In this document: piece by piece, positions 7,485-17,456 of the stretch
How the letters are laid out: every line of letters begins with the position of its first letter
Position numbering within the stretch: the stretch's first letter is position 1
From: Oceanicola sp.
Lineage (GTDB): Bacteria; Pseudomonadota; Alphaproteobacteria; Rhodobacterales; Rhodobacteraceae
Assembly: GCA_022447275.1 (NCBI GenBank)
Contig: JAKVBK010000005.1
Location: forward strand, 61,301-125,300
Length of the DNA stretch: 64,000 bases
Direction: 5' to 3'
The notes under the pieces: generated by a model
What the model saw: the letters and a program-made list of their open reading frames with translations, nothing else
What the model was told of the DNA's origin: nothing
Databases searched by the model: none
Made by a program: the position numbers and the translations under genes

Positions 7485-9896
7485 ATGTCAGGCAGCAAAA
7501 TGGCCGCGAATACGACGGGCAAGCCGCCGAACTCCGACCCGGGCTCTGCTTGGGGTAATGATCCCGTTTTGGCATTGCTGTCGTACTTGCGCGACGGGCC
7601 CCACCGCTCGGATGTGCCCCAAACCGCCTGTCGCCTTCTGGCCCAGCTGTGCGGCCCCGCCTGTGGGGTGGGCGTCTTTCTTGGCGATGTGCCACAGGGG
7701 CTTGGCCCCGTGTATGCGACAAGAGGCATTCCGAATGCAGAAGGCCTTGCGCGGCATTTGGAGCTGGAGTGCCAACGGAATGCGCGCAGGGGCGCGCGCT
7801 ATGCGCCGGTTGATATGTCCGACGCCTTGCAACTGCCCATGACCGATCCCAATGGACGGCTGCAGGGGATGCTTGTGGTGACCAATGCCAGTCATCTGGC
7901 GGAAGGGTCGCATGCATGCATAGCTGGCATGTCAGATGCACTGTCGCTTTCGCTTGCGGAGATCGCGTCGCGTTGGGCCCGCAAGATCATCGAGAACAAT
8001 ATGTGCGAGATGATCCTCTTCGATCCTGCAACGCTCAGGATCGAACGGGTGCAGTCGCGTGCCTTTGGGAGCGTGCAATTGTCTCCGGCCGAACTGACTG
8101 GCGCGCCGCTTTCGAAGCTGCTGCCAAACCATACAGATGCGCAATTGGAAGAGATGGCTGCCTATGTCTTGTCCGAAGAAGGCGCCCGCCTCATTACGGA
8201 TGTAACGTTGCGCGGCGCGCATGGGCAACATTTTCCGGCGCAAATGGTTTTGCATGTAATGCCGGGTCTCCCCCGCATGGGTTTGCTGCAAGTGCTGGAT
8301 GTCTCTGAGTTGCATGCTAAGCAGCAGCAGCTGCTGGCGGCTGTTGAGGTTTTGCCCGACGGATTTGTTCTCTTCGATCGCGACGATCGGCTGGTGTTGT
8401 GCAACTCGCGCTACAAGGCGCTCTATCCCGAAAGTGCGCCCGCGATACAGCCGGGAAACCGTTTCGAGGACATGCTGCGATACGGGCTGGAACGTCATCA
8501 ATACGCCGAAGCGATTGGACGAGAAGAAGAGTGGCTGCAGGAAAGACTGCGCCAACACTACCAACCGCAGGTCGCCCTTGAACAGGATCTGGGCCACGGG
8601 CGCTGGCTGCGCGTTCTGGAGCGCGAGACCCCGGAGGGCGGGCGGGTTGGCTTCCGCGTTGATATTTCATCATTCAAGCGCACACAGGCGGATCTGGCAG
8701 AAGCACAGCAACGCGCTGAAAAGGCCAACGCCGCAAAATCTGCCTTCCTCGCAATGATCAGCCATGAAATCCGAACGCCCCTCAATGGCGTGATCGGCAT
8801 GGCCGAACTGCTGTCGCAAAGCGATATGGACGAGGTCCAGAGCAGTTGGCTCAATGTGATTTTGGACAGCTCTGAGACATTGCTTGCACTGATCAACGAT
8901 TTGCTCGACGTGTCGAAGATAGAAGCGGGCCGGATGGAGTTGGAGCAATTGCCCATCTCCCCTGTTCGTTTGGCTCAGGGCGTGCTCGTCATGTATGAGG
9001 CCAAAGCAAAGCAGAAGGGCGTAAAGCTCTCCTTTGAAACCGAAGGGGCAGCAGGGAAACTCAGGCGTGGGGATCCGCATCGGCTCAAGCAGATCCTCAA
9101 CAATCTGCTCTCCAATGCACTCAAGTTCACGGATGAGGGGAGCATCAGCGTCCGTTTGAAGGTAACAGCGCAGGATGCCTTGTTTCTTACGGTGATTGAT
9201 ACCGGGATCGGGATGACGCCTGAACAGGTCAGTCGGGTGTTTGAGGATTTCGAGCAGGCTGATAGTACGACCACGCGCAAATATGGTGGCACTGGGTTGG
9301 GCATGGGAATCACACGGCGTTTGGTTGAGGCAATGGATGGCCACCTGGAATTGAGCAGCGAAGAAGGTGTTGGGACCCGCTTGGACATCGAATTGCCCCT
9401 GCCGCTTGTGGCGGAGCGAAAACGACAGCAACCGTCCTCAAATGCAGCGAAACCCGGGGCAAAGGCATCGGAACGCGCTCCTGAAAGTCCCGCCATTCCG
9501 GACTTTTCCGCATTTCGAATCCTTGTCGTCGACGACAACGCCACCAATCGCACGGTGCTCAAGTCCTTGTTGCGGCGCTCAAACGCGCAAATCGTCTTGG
9601 CAGACAGCGGTGCGCGCGCCATCGAGATCGTCGCGGCGGAACCGCCTGATGTCATCTTAATGGACATTTCCATGCCCGAGATGGACGGCACGGAGACCTT
9701 GCGCAAGATTCGCCTCTGGGAGGAGCAGGCTGGGATCGAAAGAGGTGTTCCGACGCTTGCTGTCACCGCACATGCCCTGCCCGAAGACATTGAAGGCTTC
9801 AAACGCGCAGGATTTTATTCCCACATCGCCAAACCAGTCAAAAGCGCGCTGTTGCATGACATATTGAGCGAGGCGCTGGGCTTGAAAGCCCCCTAG
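7485..9896 (+). CDS. Hybrid sensor histidine kinase / response regulator
   Basis: The 803-residue protein has no membrane helix and is probably cytoplasmic. Residues 1 to about 270 are a poorly recognised sensory region, possibly GAF-like then PAS-like. Residues about 275-395 form a PAS domain (LPDGFVLFDRDDRLVLCNSRY). A coiled linker leads to the HisKA box with phospho-acceptor His427 (SHEIRTPLNGVIGMAELL). The ATPase domain follows, with an N box (LNNLLSNALKFT), DTGIGM and GGTGLGMGI. The C-terminal receiver has the acidic pair in LVVDDNATNR, phospho-acceptor Asp727 (ILMDISMPEMDG) and the lysine in IAKPVK. No separate response regulator adjoins it, so output probably goes through an Hpt protein encoded elsewhere. 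Confidence 0.9.
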   Translation: MSGSKMAANTTGKPPNSDPGSAWGNDPVLALLSYLRDGPHRSDVPQTACRLLAQLCGPACGVGVFLGDVPQGLGPVYATRGIPNAEGLARHLELECQRNARRGARYAPVDMSDALQLPMTDPNGRLQGMLVVTNASHLAEGSHACIAGMSDALSLSLAEIASRWARKIIENNMCEMILFDPATLRIERVQSRAFGSVQLSPAELTGAPLSKLLPNHTDAQLEEMAAYVLSEEGARLITDVTLRGAHGQHFPAQMVLHVMPGLPRMGLLQVLDVSELHAKQQQLLAAVEVLPDGFVLFDRDDRLVLCNSRYKALYPESAPAIQPGNRFEDMLRYGLERHQYAEAIGREEEWLQERLRQHYQPQVALEQDLGHGRWLRVLERETPEGGRVGFRVDISSFKRTQADLAEAQQRAEKANAAKSAFLAMISHEIRTPLNGVIGMAELLSQSDMDEVQSSWLNVILDSSETLLALINDLLDVSKIEAGRMELEQLPISPVRLAQGVLVMYEAKAKQKGVKLSFETEGAAGKLRRGDPHRLKQILNNLLSNALKFTDEGSISVRLKVTAQDALFLTVIDTGIGMTPEQVSRVFEDFEQADSTTTRKYGGTGLGMGITRRLVEAMDGHLELSSEEGVGTRLDIELPLPLVAERKRQQPSSNAAKPGAKASERAPESPAIPDFSAFRILVVDDNATNRTVLKSLLRRSNAQIVLADSGARAIEIVAAEPPDVILMDISMPEMDGTETLRKIRLWEEQAGIERGVPTLAVTAHALPEDIEGFKRAGFYSHIAKPVKSALLHDILSEALGLKAP

Positions 9897-10537
9897 ACCT
9901 GCCCGGCTGCGGGCCCTCGAGTGGACAGCATTTGGACGTTCATTCCAACAGGTCGCAACCCAATATGTAGTGTTTCACTGAATGGATTTCGCAATGGCCT
10001 CAGGCCATTGAGAGGCGGTTCTCGCAGGTTACTTCCACACTTTCTCGGGGATTTCTGGACGTGTGCCGACACGCAAATTGCAATCCGCTTGCCACTACAT
10101 GTTGTGTCGTCTGTGTTGTCATCCCCTGCATCTATGCTGGATGGCCCGGTGCCTAAGAATCGCGCAGAGCCGTCGGACAGGGCGCGCTCAATGTGCAGGT
10201 CAACAGAAAAGATCGATCAATTTGGGTAAAAATGCCGTTGACCAGATATGGTGTTATACGCCAGTTTGTATGGGCCGGTCACAAAAGCACCAAATGTGGT
10301 GGCGGCGCGCTGGGGTAGGTGAGAGCGCGCAGCCGTAAAGCGAGAAGCACATCTGAGTGAACCGCACCGGCGCAAAGGAAAGAAACGCATTTAAACCGAT
10401 CGCGCAGGTCCGCGAACGGCCACCCCTTTCGAGGGGTCGGTGAAGTGCGTCTGAAAGGTAACGTTGGGGCTGAAAGGCTTCGGGGCAGAAAAAACAGATC
10501 GCGTCCGTAGGGAAGTGGGCGCAACGGGGATTAAAAA
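9897..10537 (+). other. Long non-coding leader between the kinase gene and nrdJ
   Basis: No credible gene is seen in these 641 bases; the short frames here have no ribosome site or recognisable product. The stretch is less GC-rich than its neighbours and probably holds the nrdJ promoter and a long leader. It contains a near-consensus NrdR box at 9958-9973 and a weaker imperfect palindrome (CACCAAATGTGGTG) at 10288-10301. A hairpin of five base pairs (GCCCG/CGGGC) lies at 9901-9914 just after the kinase stop. I looked for a cobalamin riboswitch, which would suit a B12-dependent enzyme, but no GCCACTG-type B12 box is visible. Confidence 0.5.
9958..9973. promoter_or_regulatory. Candidate NrdR box
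   Basis: The 16 bases ACCCAATATGTAGTGT match the NrdR consensus (acaCwAtATaTwGtgt) at 14 of 16 positions. NrdR represses ribonucleotide reductase genes in response to ATP/dATP. The site is about 565 bases before nrdJ, farther than usual, and I do not see the expected second box about 31 bases away. Assignment to nrdJ is therefore tentative. Confidence 0.4.
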
Positions 10538-13500
10538 ATGAAAATAGAACGCAAGTTTACACGCGCGAACGAAGATGCATACGCCAGCCTGGCGTTCACC
10601 AAAGCCACGTCGGAAATCCGCAACCCTGACGGAACTGTCGTGTTCAAGCTCGAAGGGATCGATGTTCCCGCAGAGTGGAGCCAAGTGGCCTCTGACGTGA
10701 TTGCGCAGAAATATTTCCGCAAAGCTGGCGTCGCTGCAAAGCTCAAGAAAGTGCGTGAGAAGGGCGTTCCTGAATTCTTGTGGCGCTCCGTTCCCGATGA
10801 GAAGGCGCTGAACGACCTGCCCGAAGACGAGCGGTATTCGGGCGAGACATCTGCGCGTCAGGTATTTGACCGTTTGGCGGGTGCTTGGGCGTATTGGGGC
10901 TGGAAAGGCGGCTATTTCAGCACAGAAAACGATGCGCGCGCCTATTTCGACGAAATGCGCTACATGCTGGCCAGCCAGCGCGCCGCTCCGAACAGCCCGC
11001 AGTGGTTTAACACCGGCCTGCATTGGGCCTATGGGATCGATGGCCCCAGCCAAGGCCACCATTATGTCGATTTCAAAACAGGCAAGCTGACAAAGTCGAG
11101 CTCAGCCTACGAACATCCGCAGCCCCATGCCTGCTTCATCCAGTCCGTGGCCGACGATCTGGTCAATGAGGGCGGCATCATGGACCTGTGGGTGCGCGAA
11201 GCACGCCTGTTCAAGTACGGCTCCGGCACAGGCACAAACTTCTCGTCCCTGCGTGCAGAAGGTGAAGCCCTGTCTGGCGGCGGCAAATCCTCTGGCCTCA
11301 TGGGCTTCCTGAAGATCGGGGATCGGGCGGCAGGCGCGATCAAATCGGGCGGCACAACGCGCCGCGCGGCCAAGATGGTGATCTGTGACGCGGACCACCC
11401 CGACATCGAAGAGTTCGTGAACTGGAAGGTGAAGGAAGAGCAGAAGGTCGCGTCGATCGTGGCGGGCTCCAAGATGCATGAGGCAAAGCTGAATGCGATC
11501 TTTGATGCGATCGGTACATGGGATGGAACGCTCGAAGATGCGGTTGACCCGAAATCCAACGCGCAGCTGAAAACAGCGATCCGGGATGCAAAGAAAGTCG
11601 CCATCCCAGAGACGTACGTGAACCGGGTGCTGCAGTATGCACGCCAAGGCTACACCAGCATCGAGTTCCCCACCTATGACACCGATTGGGACAGCGAAGC
11701 CTATGCGTCCGTGTCGGGGCAGAACTCCAACAACTCGATCCGCGTGACCAATGCCTTCCTTGAGGCCGTTCGTAACGACGAGGATTGGGCGCTGATCAAC
11801 CGCCGGGACGGCAAGACCGCCCGGACGATCAAGGCGCGTGACCTGTGGGAGCAGGTTGGCCACGCTGCCTGGGCCTGCGCGGATCCGGGCATCCAGTTCC
11901 ACACCACGGTCAACGAGTGGCACACCTGCCCAGAAGACGGTGAAATCCGCGGCTCGAACCCGTGTTCGGAATACATGTTCCTCGATGATACGGCGTGCAA
12001 CCTGGCCTCGATGAACCTGCTGGCCTTCTACAAGGACGGACGGTTCTCGGTTGAGGACTACATCCACGCCACGCGGCTTTGGACGCTGACCCTCGAGGTG
12101 TCGGTGACCATGGCGCAGTTCCCCTCCAAGGAAATCGCCCAGCTCAGCTACGATTTCCGGACGCTCGGACTTGGCTATGCCAATATCGGCGGCCTGCTGA
12201 TGAACATGGGCTACAGCTATGACAGTGACGAAGGCCGCGCTCTGTGCGGCGCGCTGACCGCTGTCATGACGGGCGTTGCCTACGCCACCTCCGCCGAAGT
12301 CTCGAAGGAGTTGGGGCCGTTCTCGGGCTATGAGCGCAACAAAGAACACATGCTGCGCGTGATCCGTAACCACCGTCGCGCCGCCCATGGGCAAAGCGAT
12401 GGCTACGAAGGGCTGTCGGTAAAGCCCGTGCCGTTGGATCTCAAGAACTGCCCCGATGCAGAGCTGACCGAGATGGCAAAGGCCTGCTGGGATGAGGCGC
12501 TGGCGCTGGGTGAAAAGCATGGCTACCGCAACGCGCAGGCCACAGTGATTGCGCCGACCGGCACGATCGGCCTCGTGATGGATTGTGACACCACTGGCAT
12601 CGAGCCCGATTTCGCACTGGTAAAGTTCAAGAAGCTGGCCGGTGGCGGCTACTTCAAGATCATCAACCGCTCGGTGCCCTCCGCGCTTGAAATGCTGGGC
12701 TATCGCAGCTCCGAGATCGAAGAAATTGTCTCCTACGCTGTGGGCCATGGCACCTTGGGCAACGCGCCGGGGATCAACCACGCAGCCCTTGTGGGCCACG
12801 GCTTTGGCCAAACCGAACTGGACAAGATCGAGGCCGCTCTGCCGTCCGCGTTCGATATCCGCTTCGTGTTCAACCAGTGGACGCTGGGCGAAGAGTTCTG
12901 CACCCAGGTGCTGGGCATTCCCGCCGCCCAGATGGCCGATCCAAGCTTTGACATGCTGCGCCACCTTGGCTTCACCCGCGAGCAGATCGAAGCCACCAAC
13001 GACCACGTGTGCGGCACCATGACCCTGGAGGGCGCCCCGTTCCTGAAGCCGGAACATTACAGCGTTTTCGACTGCGCCAATCCCTGCGGTAAGAAGGGCA
13101 AGCGCTTCCTGAGCGTGGACAGTCACATCACCATGATGGCTGCGGCCCAGTCCTTCATCTCCGGTGCGATCTCCAAGACGATCAACATGCCCAACGATGC
13201 CTCGATTGAGGATTGTCAGAAGGCCTATGAACTGTCCTGGTCGCTCGGCACCAAAGCGAACGCGCTGTATCGCGATGGCTCCAAGCTGTCTCAGCCGCTG
13301 GCCGCCGCGCTGGTCGAAGACGACGAGGAAGCCGCCGAAGTGCTGGAAAGTGGTTCGACGCAGGAAAAGGCAGCGGTTCTCGCAGAAAAGATCATCGAAA
13401 AGGTGGTCGTGAAGGAAGTGGCCCGTGGCCGCGAAAAGATGCCGGATCGTCGCCGTGGCTACACGCAGAAGGCCGTTGTCGGGGGGCACAAGGTGTACCT

Positions 13501-14200
13501 GCGCACGGGCGAATATGGTGACGGCAAGCTGGGTGAGATTTTCATCGACATGCATAAGGAAGGCGCTGGCTTCCGGGCGATGATGAACAACTTCGCCATC
13601 GCCGTGTCGGTTGGCCTGCAATATGGTGTGCCGCTGGAAGAGTTTGTGGATGCCTTCACCTTCACGAAGTTCGAGCCCGCGGGCATGGTGCAGGGCAATG
13701 ACAGCATCAAGAACGCGACCTCGATCCTCGATTACATCTTCCGGGAATTGGCTGTGTCCTACCTGGATCGCACCGATCTGGCCCATGTGAAACCAGAAGG
13801 CGTGTCCTTCGATGATCTGGGGCGTGGCGAAGAGGAAGGCGTGTCCAACATCAAGGCGCCCAGCGAATCTGCAACATCCAAGTCGCTGGAAGTGCTCAAG
13901 CAGGTCGCATCCGCTGGCTACACCCGGGGGCGTGTTCCTCAGGAGTTGGTGGTGTTGCAGGGGGGCGTGACAATGGCCGCGCCGGACGGTGCGGTGGCGC
14001 TTGACGCCACGCTCGATACCAATGTGGCCCTCGATGCCCTGACGTCCAAGCCACGGGTCATGACGATGGATGCGGCCACGAAAGCCAAGATGCAGGGGTA
14101 TGAAGGGGATCCGTGCGGCGAATGCGGGAACTACACCCTTGTGCGCAACGGCACTTGCATGAAGTGCAACACATGCGGCGCCACTTCGGGCTGTAGCTGA
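10538..14200 (+). CDS. nrdJ: Vitamin B12-dependent (class II) ribonucleoside-diphosphate reductase
   Basis: The 1220-residue enzyme reduces ribonucleotides to deoxyribonucleotides using adenosylcobalamin, independent of oxygen. The class II catalytic core is visible in [12 protein letters not shown], the double-serine loop [37 protein letters not shown], the [21 protein letters not shown] region with active-site cysteine and glutamate, and [23 protein letters not shown]. The C-terminus ends in a four-cysteine cluster ([22 protein letters not shown]) typical of long alphaproteobacterial NrdJ, with a final cysteine pair for re-reduction. It stands alone, followed by a strong terminator at 14320. 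Confidence 0.97.
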   Translation: MKIERKFTRANEDAYASLAFTKATSEIRNPDGTVVFKLEGIDVPAEWSQVASDVIAQKYFRKAGVAAKLKKVREKGVPEFLWRSVPDEKALNDLPEDERYSGETSARQVFDRLAGAWAYWGWKGGYFSTENDARAYFDEMRYMLASQRAAPNSPQWFNTGLHWAYGIDGPSQGHHYVDFKTGKLTKSSSAYEHPQPHACFIQSVADDLVNEGGIMDLWVREARLFKYGSGTGTNFSSLRAEGEALSGGGKSSGLMGFLKIGDRAAGAIKSGGTTRRAAKMVICDADHPDIEEFVNWKVKEEQKVASIVAGSKMHEAKLNAIFDAIGTWDGTLEDAVDPKSNAQLKTAIRDAKKVAIPETYVNRVLQYARQGYTSIEFPTYDTDWDSEAYASVSGQNSNNSIRVTNAFLEAVRNDEDWALINRRDGKTARTIKARDLWEQVGHAAWACADPGIQFHTTVNEWHTCPEDGEIRGSNPCSEYMFLDDTACNLASMNLLAFYKDGRFSVEDYIHATRLWTLTLEVSVTMAQFPSKEIAQLSYDFRTLGLGYANIGGLLMNMGYSYDSDEGRALCGALTAVMTGVAYATSAEVSKELGPFSGYERNKEHMLRVIRNHRRAAHGQSDGYEGLSVKPVPLDLKNCPDAELTEMAKACWDEALALGEKHGYRNAQATVIAPTGTIGLVMDCDTTGIEPDFALVKFKKLAGGGYFKIINRSVPSALEMLGYRSSEIEEIVSYAVGHGTLGNAPGINHAALVGHGFGQTELDKIEAALPSAFDIRFVFNQWTLGEEFCTQVLGIPAAQMADPSFDMLRHLGFTREQIEATNDHVCGTMTLEGAPFLKPEHYSVFDCANPCGKKGKRFLSVDSHITMMAAAQSFISGAISKTINMPNDASIEDCQKAYELSWSLGTKANALYRDGSKLSQPLAAALVEDDEEAAEVLESGSTQEKAAVLAEKIIEKVVVKEVARGREKMPDRRRGYTQKAVVGGHKVYLRTGEYGDGKLGEIFIDMHKEGAGFRAMMNNFAIAVSVGLQYGVPLEEFVDAFTFTKFEPAGMVQGNDSIKNATSILDYIFRELAVSYLDRTDLAHVKPEGVSFDDLGRGEEEGVSNIKAPSESATSKSLEVLKQVASAGYTRGRVPQELVVLQGGVTMAAPDGAVALDATLDTNVALDALTSKPRVMTMDAATKAKMQGYEGDPCGECGNYTLVRNGTCMKCNTCGATSGCS

Positions 14201-14213
14201 TCACATCGGTTGC

Positions 14214-14251
14214 GGGGCGCGCGCGGTTGCTGTGGCACCTGCGCGCGCCCC
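14214..14251. other. Perfect 11-bp hairpin downstream of nrdJ
   Basis: GGGGCGCGCGC (14214-14224) and GCGCGCGCCCC (14241-14251) are perfect complements around a 16-base loop, 13 bases after the nrdJ stop. There is no T-tract, so it is probably not an intrinsic terminator. It could protect the nrdJ 3' end, with the true terminator 70 bases further on. Confidence 0.5.
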
Positions 14252-14319
14252 TAGCGGATCGGGCCGCAGGCATAAAACCATTCCGAGCGGTCAACAATGA
14301 GCCTGATCAGCCAAACTTT

Positions 14320-14346
14320 GGCGCCCCTCCCTCGGGCGCCTTTTTT
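14320..14346 (+). terminator. Rho-independent terminator of nrdJ
   Basis: The stem GGCGCCC (14320-14326) pairs with GGGCGCC (14334-14340) around a seven-base loop and is followed directly by six T. It lies 120 bases after the nrdJ stop. Confidence 0.85.
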
Positions 14347-14833
14347 CTGTTTTGCGGCTCAAACCCAGCGTGCTTTGGGTAAAGCGGACCATCGACCCGC
14401 GGACGTGGATTGATGCACTGGCAGGTCACTTGTGTTGCATTTTGACACTGTCTAGAGGCTCTAAAAGTTGCGCTTTTACAATGTGATGCGAGTATCTTTG
14501 CACTGTCTAGATAATCGTGTGGCGTCACCGCGAAAACCGCGTTCGCTCACAAGTTCCCCCGCAGTGATCTAAACACCAAGCTGATGGGAGTGGATCAGCA
14601 CTCTAAGCAGTATCCGTCTCGGCGATCTCGCAGCGGTGCGATCAAAACGGCAGGCAACGTATTCATTATGCCCGTACCATTCAGGCAGTCGTCTTCCGAC
14701 GCTTGTGGAAAAGAGACTTGCGACAACTGTTAAGGTCTTTCACGCTGCCTCCCCCTCGAAGGACTTGATCCCTTCGGCCATTTGCGTGTGTATGACAGCA
14801 CCGCTGTTTACCCTTCGCGCTCAGGAGAATTTC
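14347..14833 (+). other. Non-coding region upstream of iolB with paired direct repeats
   Basis: These 487 bases are AT-richer than their surroundings and show no credible gene. They hold two exact copies of CACTGTCTAGA at 14446-14456 and 14501-14511, start to start 55 bases. Between the copies is a small hairpin (TAAAAG/CTTTTA). The arrangement looks like operator DNA for iolB. Confidence 0.45.
14446..14511. repeat. Two 11-bp direct repeats, candidate operator
   Basis: CACTGTCTAGA occurs at 14446-14456 and again at 14501-14511. A TTG or TTTG tract precedes both. The 55-base spacing is close to five helical turns, which fits a looping or cooperative regulator. Confidence 0.4.
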
Positions 14834-15640
14834 ATGTCCACGCTTTTAAGACGCCCCTTTGGCTCCCACGGAAAAGTGCATGAAATTACACCAGAATCGG
14901 CGGGCTGGCGTTACGTGGGATTTGGCCTGTATCACCTCCGCCCCGGCGAGACTGTGTCGGAAGCAACAGGCGATCGAGAAGTGATCCTCGTCATGGTTGA
15001 AGGCAAAGCCCACCTAAACGCTGCAGGCCTGGATTGGGGGTTACTGGGCGAGCGCATGAACGTATTTGAGCGGACCGCCCCTCACTGCCTCTATGTCCCC
15101 AACGGGGACGCCTGGACAGCGACCGCGGAGACGGACTGCGTTCTGGCAGTCTGCTCTGCACCCGGCGTTGGCGGACACGCTGCCCGCAAGATCGGCCCGG
15201 ACACGATCACCCTCACGCAGCGCGGCACAGGCGCCAACACCCGCTTCATCAACAACATCGCCATGGAAGGTGAAGACTATGCGGACAGTCTGCTGGTAAC
15301 AGAAGTATTTACGCCGGCGGGCAACTGGTCATCCTATCCAAGCCACCGCCATGACGAAGATGATTTCCCGCGCATTACCTATCTGGAAGAAACCTACTAT
15401 CACAGGCTCAACCCAGCCGACGGGTTTGGTTTCCAAAGGGTGTACACCGATGACCGCCTTCTGGATGAAACCATGGCCGTGTCCGACGGGGACGTTGTCC
15501 TTGTCCCCCGCGGACACCATCCCTGTGGCGCACCGCACGGCTTTGAGATGTATTACCTCAACGTGATGGCCGGCCCGTTGCGCAAATGGCGGTTTGTGCC
15601 CGCACCAGAAGTCGCTTGGATACTTGAACGTGATGGATGA
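14834..15640 (+). CDS. iolB: 5-deoxy-glucuronate isomerase
   Basis: The 268-residue product isomerises 5-deoxy-D-glucuronate to 2-deoxy-5-keto-D-gluconate in myo-inositol catabolism. The bicupin-type IolB signature is clear: YVGFGLYHLRPGE, the metal-binding motif YPSHRHDEDD, ETYYHRLNPADGFGFQRVYTDD, and VLVPRGHHPCGAPHGFEMYYLNVMAGP. The ATG at 14834 has an AGGAG six bases upstream; the longer open frame before it is not needed. Unusually, no other iol gene (iolC, D, E, G) lies beside it in this window, so it would act with enzymes encoded elsewhere. The upstream DNA carries paired repeats that may bind its regulator. Confidence 0.93.
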   Translation: MSTLLRRPFGSHGKVHEITPESAGWRYVGFGLYHLRPGETVSEATGDREVILVMVEGKAHLNAAGLDWGLLGERMNVFERTAPHCLYVPNGDAWTATAETDCVLAVCSAPGVGGHAARKIGPDTITLTQRGTGANTRFINNIAMEGEDYADSLLVTEVFTPAGNWSSYPSHRHDEDDFPRITYLEETYYHRLNPADGFGFQRVYTDDRLLDETMAVSDGDVVLVPRGHHPCGAPHGFEMYYLNVMAGPLRKWRFVPAPEVAWILERDG

Positions 15641-15749
15641 GCATTCGCCCTTATCATCTTGGCAAAAATACTCAAAATTGGAATCCGGCTGGCAGGGCTG
15701 GCTGGGGGGCGGTCGTAGTCGCAGCAGAAACCAGAGGCAAGCTGCCGGA

Positions 15750-16364
15750 TCAATTGCCCCGAAAGAAAGCGGTGATCTTGGGGTTTAGCCACGACATGAG
15801 GCGTGGGGCTCCAGACTGGATCTTGGCGCCTACCTTTGTCCGAAAGACATCCTCCGTGACGTGATAATCTGTCCAGCTGCCGCCGCCATTGGCGATGTTG
15901 AGGTTGGGCGGCTGGAACCTGTCAACAGATTTGGCAAACCTGGCATCCGCGCTTTGATTGGCCTCAAACTCTTCCCAGATCGCGCGCAACTCTGCGCCCT
16001 GTTCTGGGGGCAGCAAACCAAAAATCCGGTCTGCTGCACGTGCTTCCGCCGCTGCAACGGCTGCGCTGTCCACTTCGCCAAAAATAGGTGTGTCTCCGGC
16101 GTCGATCTCAACGAGATCATGCAAAAGCAGCATCATGATCACGCGGGACACGTCCACCGGCTCTGGGGCATGTTCCGCCAGTACCAAAGCAAACAAGGCA
16201 AGATGCCAGGAATGCTCGGCCGAGTTTTCATAGCGGCTGTTGTCGCTGATCTCGGTTGCGCGCAGCACGGATTTGAGTCTGTCTGCCTCCATCAAGAAGG
16301 CCATTTGCTGATCGATACGCGCGCGAAGTTCCGGGCTCAGGGCGTGCTCATCCATCGTCGCCAT
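15750..16364 (-). CDS. HD-domain phosphohydrolase (YfbR/HDDC2-like)
   Basis: The 204-residue protein contains the metal-binding histidines and aspartates of the HD superfamily: RYENSAEHSWHLALFALVLAEH, then MMLLLHDLVEIDAGDTP with the paired HD. The arrangement resembles 5'-deoxynucleotidases of the YfbR/HDDC2 group, which dephosphorylate nucleoside monophosphates; the exact substrate is inferred only. The start at 16364 overlaps the end of the upstream small gene by 17 bases. An ATG at 16355 would overlap by eight (ATGGATGA). Both indicate translational coupling in the three-gene minus-strand operon with the 82-residue unknown and the alpha/beta hydrolase. Confidence 0.82.
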   Translation of the reverse strand: MATMDEHALSPELRARIDQQMAFLMEADRLKSVLRATEISDNSRYENSAEHSWHLALFALVLAEHAPEPVDVSRVIMMLLLHDLVEIDAGDTPIFGEVDSAAVAAAEARAADRIFGLLPPEQGAELRAIWEEFEANQSADARFAKSVDRFQPPNLNIANGGGSWTDYHVTEDVFRTKVGAKIQSGAPRLMSWLNPKITAFFRGN

Positions 16365-16596
16365 CTGCCCCGGCGCGGCCTTCTTGCGCGTTTTGCGCGA
16401 GGCGCTCGGCGATCACAAGGCGTCCGCGCGCCTCGGCGCGGCGGATGCGGATCGCCGTCAGATAGGCTTCTTGCAACGTGTTTGAGGACGCGCCCACAAC
16501 CTTTCCTACCTGATCGACGATCGGGTCTTCATCATCATGGGCCGCTGCCAGAACATCGCGGGCAAGGGCGTCGGCCAGTTCCTGAAGCGTTGCCAT
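16348..16596 (-). CDS. Conserved-looking small hypothetical protein
   Basis: This encodes 82 residues, mostly helical and charged, with no signal peptide or membrane helix. A central segment (LQEAYLTAIRIRRAEARGRLVIAERLA) looks like an amphipathic helix pair, and the ends are acidic. I do not recognise the family. It starts eight bases after the hydrolase stop and its last bases overlap the HD-domain gene, so it is the middle member of a compact operon, which is the main support for its being real. Confidence 0.65.
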   Translation of the reverse strand: MATLQELADALARDVLAAAHDDEDPIVDQVGKVVGASSNTLQEAYLTAIRIRRAEARGRLVIAERLAQNAQEGRAGADGDDG

Positions 16597-16604
16597 GGCG
16601 GATC

Positions 16605-17258
16605 CTATCGGGTGTTTTCGGTCAGGCGGCGGCTCACATATTCCTTTACCGAGCCGATCATCGTGTCCATGTGTTCATCTTCGAAGAAGTGGCCGGACCC
16701 TTCGATCTCGTGATGGGTGATCGTGATACCTTTTTGTTCGTGCAGCTTGGATACCAAAGACCGTGTGTCTTTCGGTGGGGCGACCCTGTCGCCCGTGCCA
16801 TTGATGACGAGGCCCGAGGAGGGGCAGGGTGCCAAGAAGCTGAAATCATACATGTTTGCAGGGGGCGAGGCTGAAATAAAGCCGGTGATCTCGGGCCGGC
16901 GCATCAGCAACTGCATGCCAATCCATGCCCCAAAGCTAAATCCAGCAACCCAGCAATGCTTGGCGTTCTGGTTCATCGATTGCAGGTAATCCAGCGCGGA
17001 AGCTGCGTCAGATAGCTCACCCACACCTTGATCATATTCGCCCTGACTGCGGCCCACACCACGGAAATTGAAACGCAAGACGTTAAAGCCCATGTCGTGG
17101 AAGGCATAATGCAGGTTGTAGACCACTTTGTTGTTCATCGTGCCGCCGAACTGTGGGTGCGGGTGCAGAATGATGGCGATCGGAGCGTCCTTTTCCTTTT
17201 GCGGGTGATAACGGCCTTCTAGGCGGCCTTCCGGACCTGGGAAAATGACTTCGGGCAT
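16605..17258 (-). CDS. Alpha/beta hydrolase (dienelactone-hydrolase-like superfamily)
   Basis: The 217-residue product has a compact alpha/beta-hydrolase fold. Visible are IILHPHPQFGGTMNNKVV (oxyanion loop), FRGVGRSQGEYDQG, the nucleophile elbow GFSFGAWIG with serine, a late aspartate region (INGTGDRVAPP) and the catalytic histidine in GSGHFFEDEH. This type is widespread in alphaproteobacteria and lacks an assigned substrate. I chose the ATG at 17258 because a GAGAGG lies five bases upstream and the family starts with a short MPEVIF-like strand; an upstream start at 17378 would add 40 residues unlike the family. It is first in the operon and divergent from iscR. Confidence 0.85.
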   Translation of the reverse strand: MPEVIFPGPEGRLEGRYHPQKEKDAPIAIILHPHPQFGGTMNNKVVYNLHYAFHDMGFNVLRFNFRGVGRSQGEYDQGVGELSDAASALDYLQSMNQNAKHCWVAGFSFGAWIGMQLLMRRPEITGFISASPPANMYDFSFLAPCPSSGLVINGTGDRVAPPKDTRSLVSKLHEQKGITITHHEIEGSGHFFEDEHMDTMIGSVKEYVSRRLTENTR

Positions 17259-17456
17259 CGCGGCCTCTCGCGGCTGTGGGGCGGTGTTAAGAAACGGCCC
17301 GCCCGGGCTTATCAGTTGGACGTCATGTCGGGGCTTCGCTATACAGCGAAACGAGCTTGTTGCAGTTAAGCGGCCCACACGCGGAGGTCAATGGTGACGC
17401 CGTAGAACGGGGCGTAGATGGGCAATCAGTTTTCATCGGTTTAAGGAAGCCAGAGT

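Noticed and set aside
9921..10229. 102-residue frame in the nrdJ leader
   Set aside because: No ribosome site, no domain and atypical composition; more likely leader DNA.
9897..10537. Cobalamin riboswitch upstream of B12-dependent nrdJ
   Set aside because: No B12 box (GCCACTG) or matching core could be found on the plus strand.
11102..13786. 894-residue open frame antisense to nrdJ
   Set aside because: It mirrors a highly biased GC-rich gene, has no recognisable domain and no ribosome site; nrdJ on the other strand is certain.
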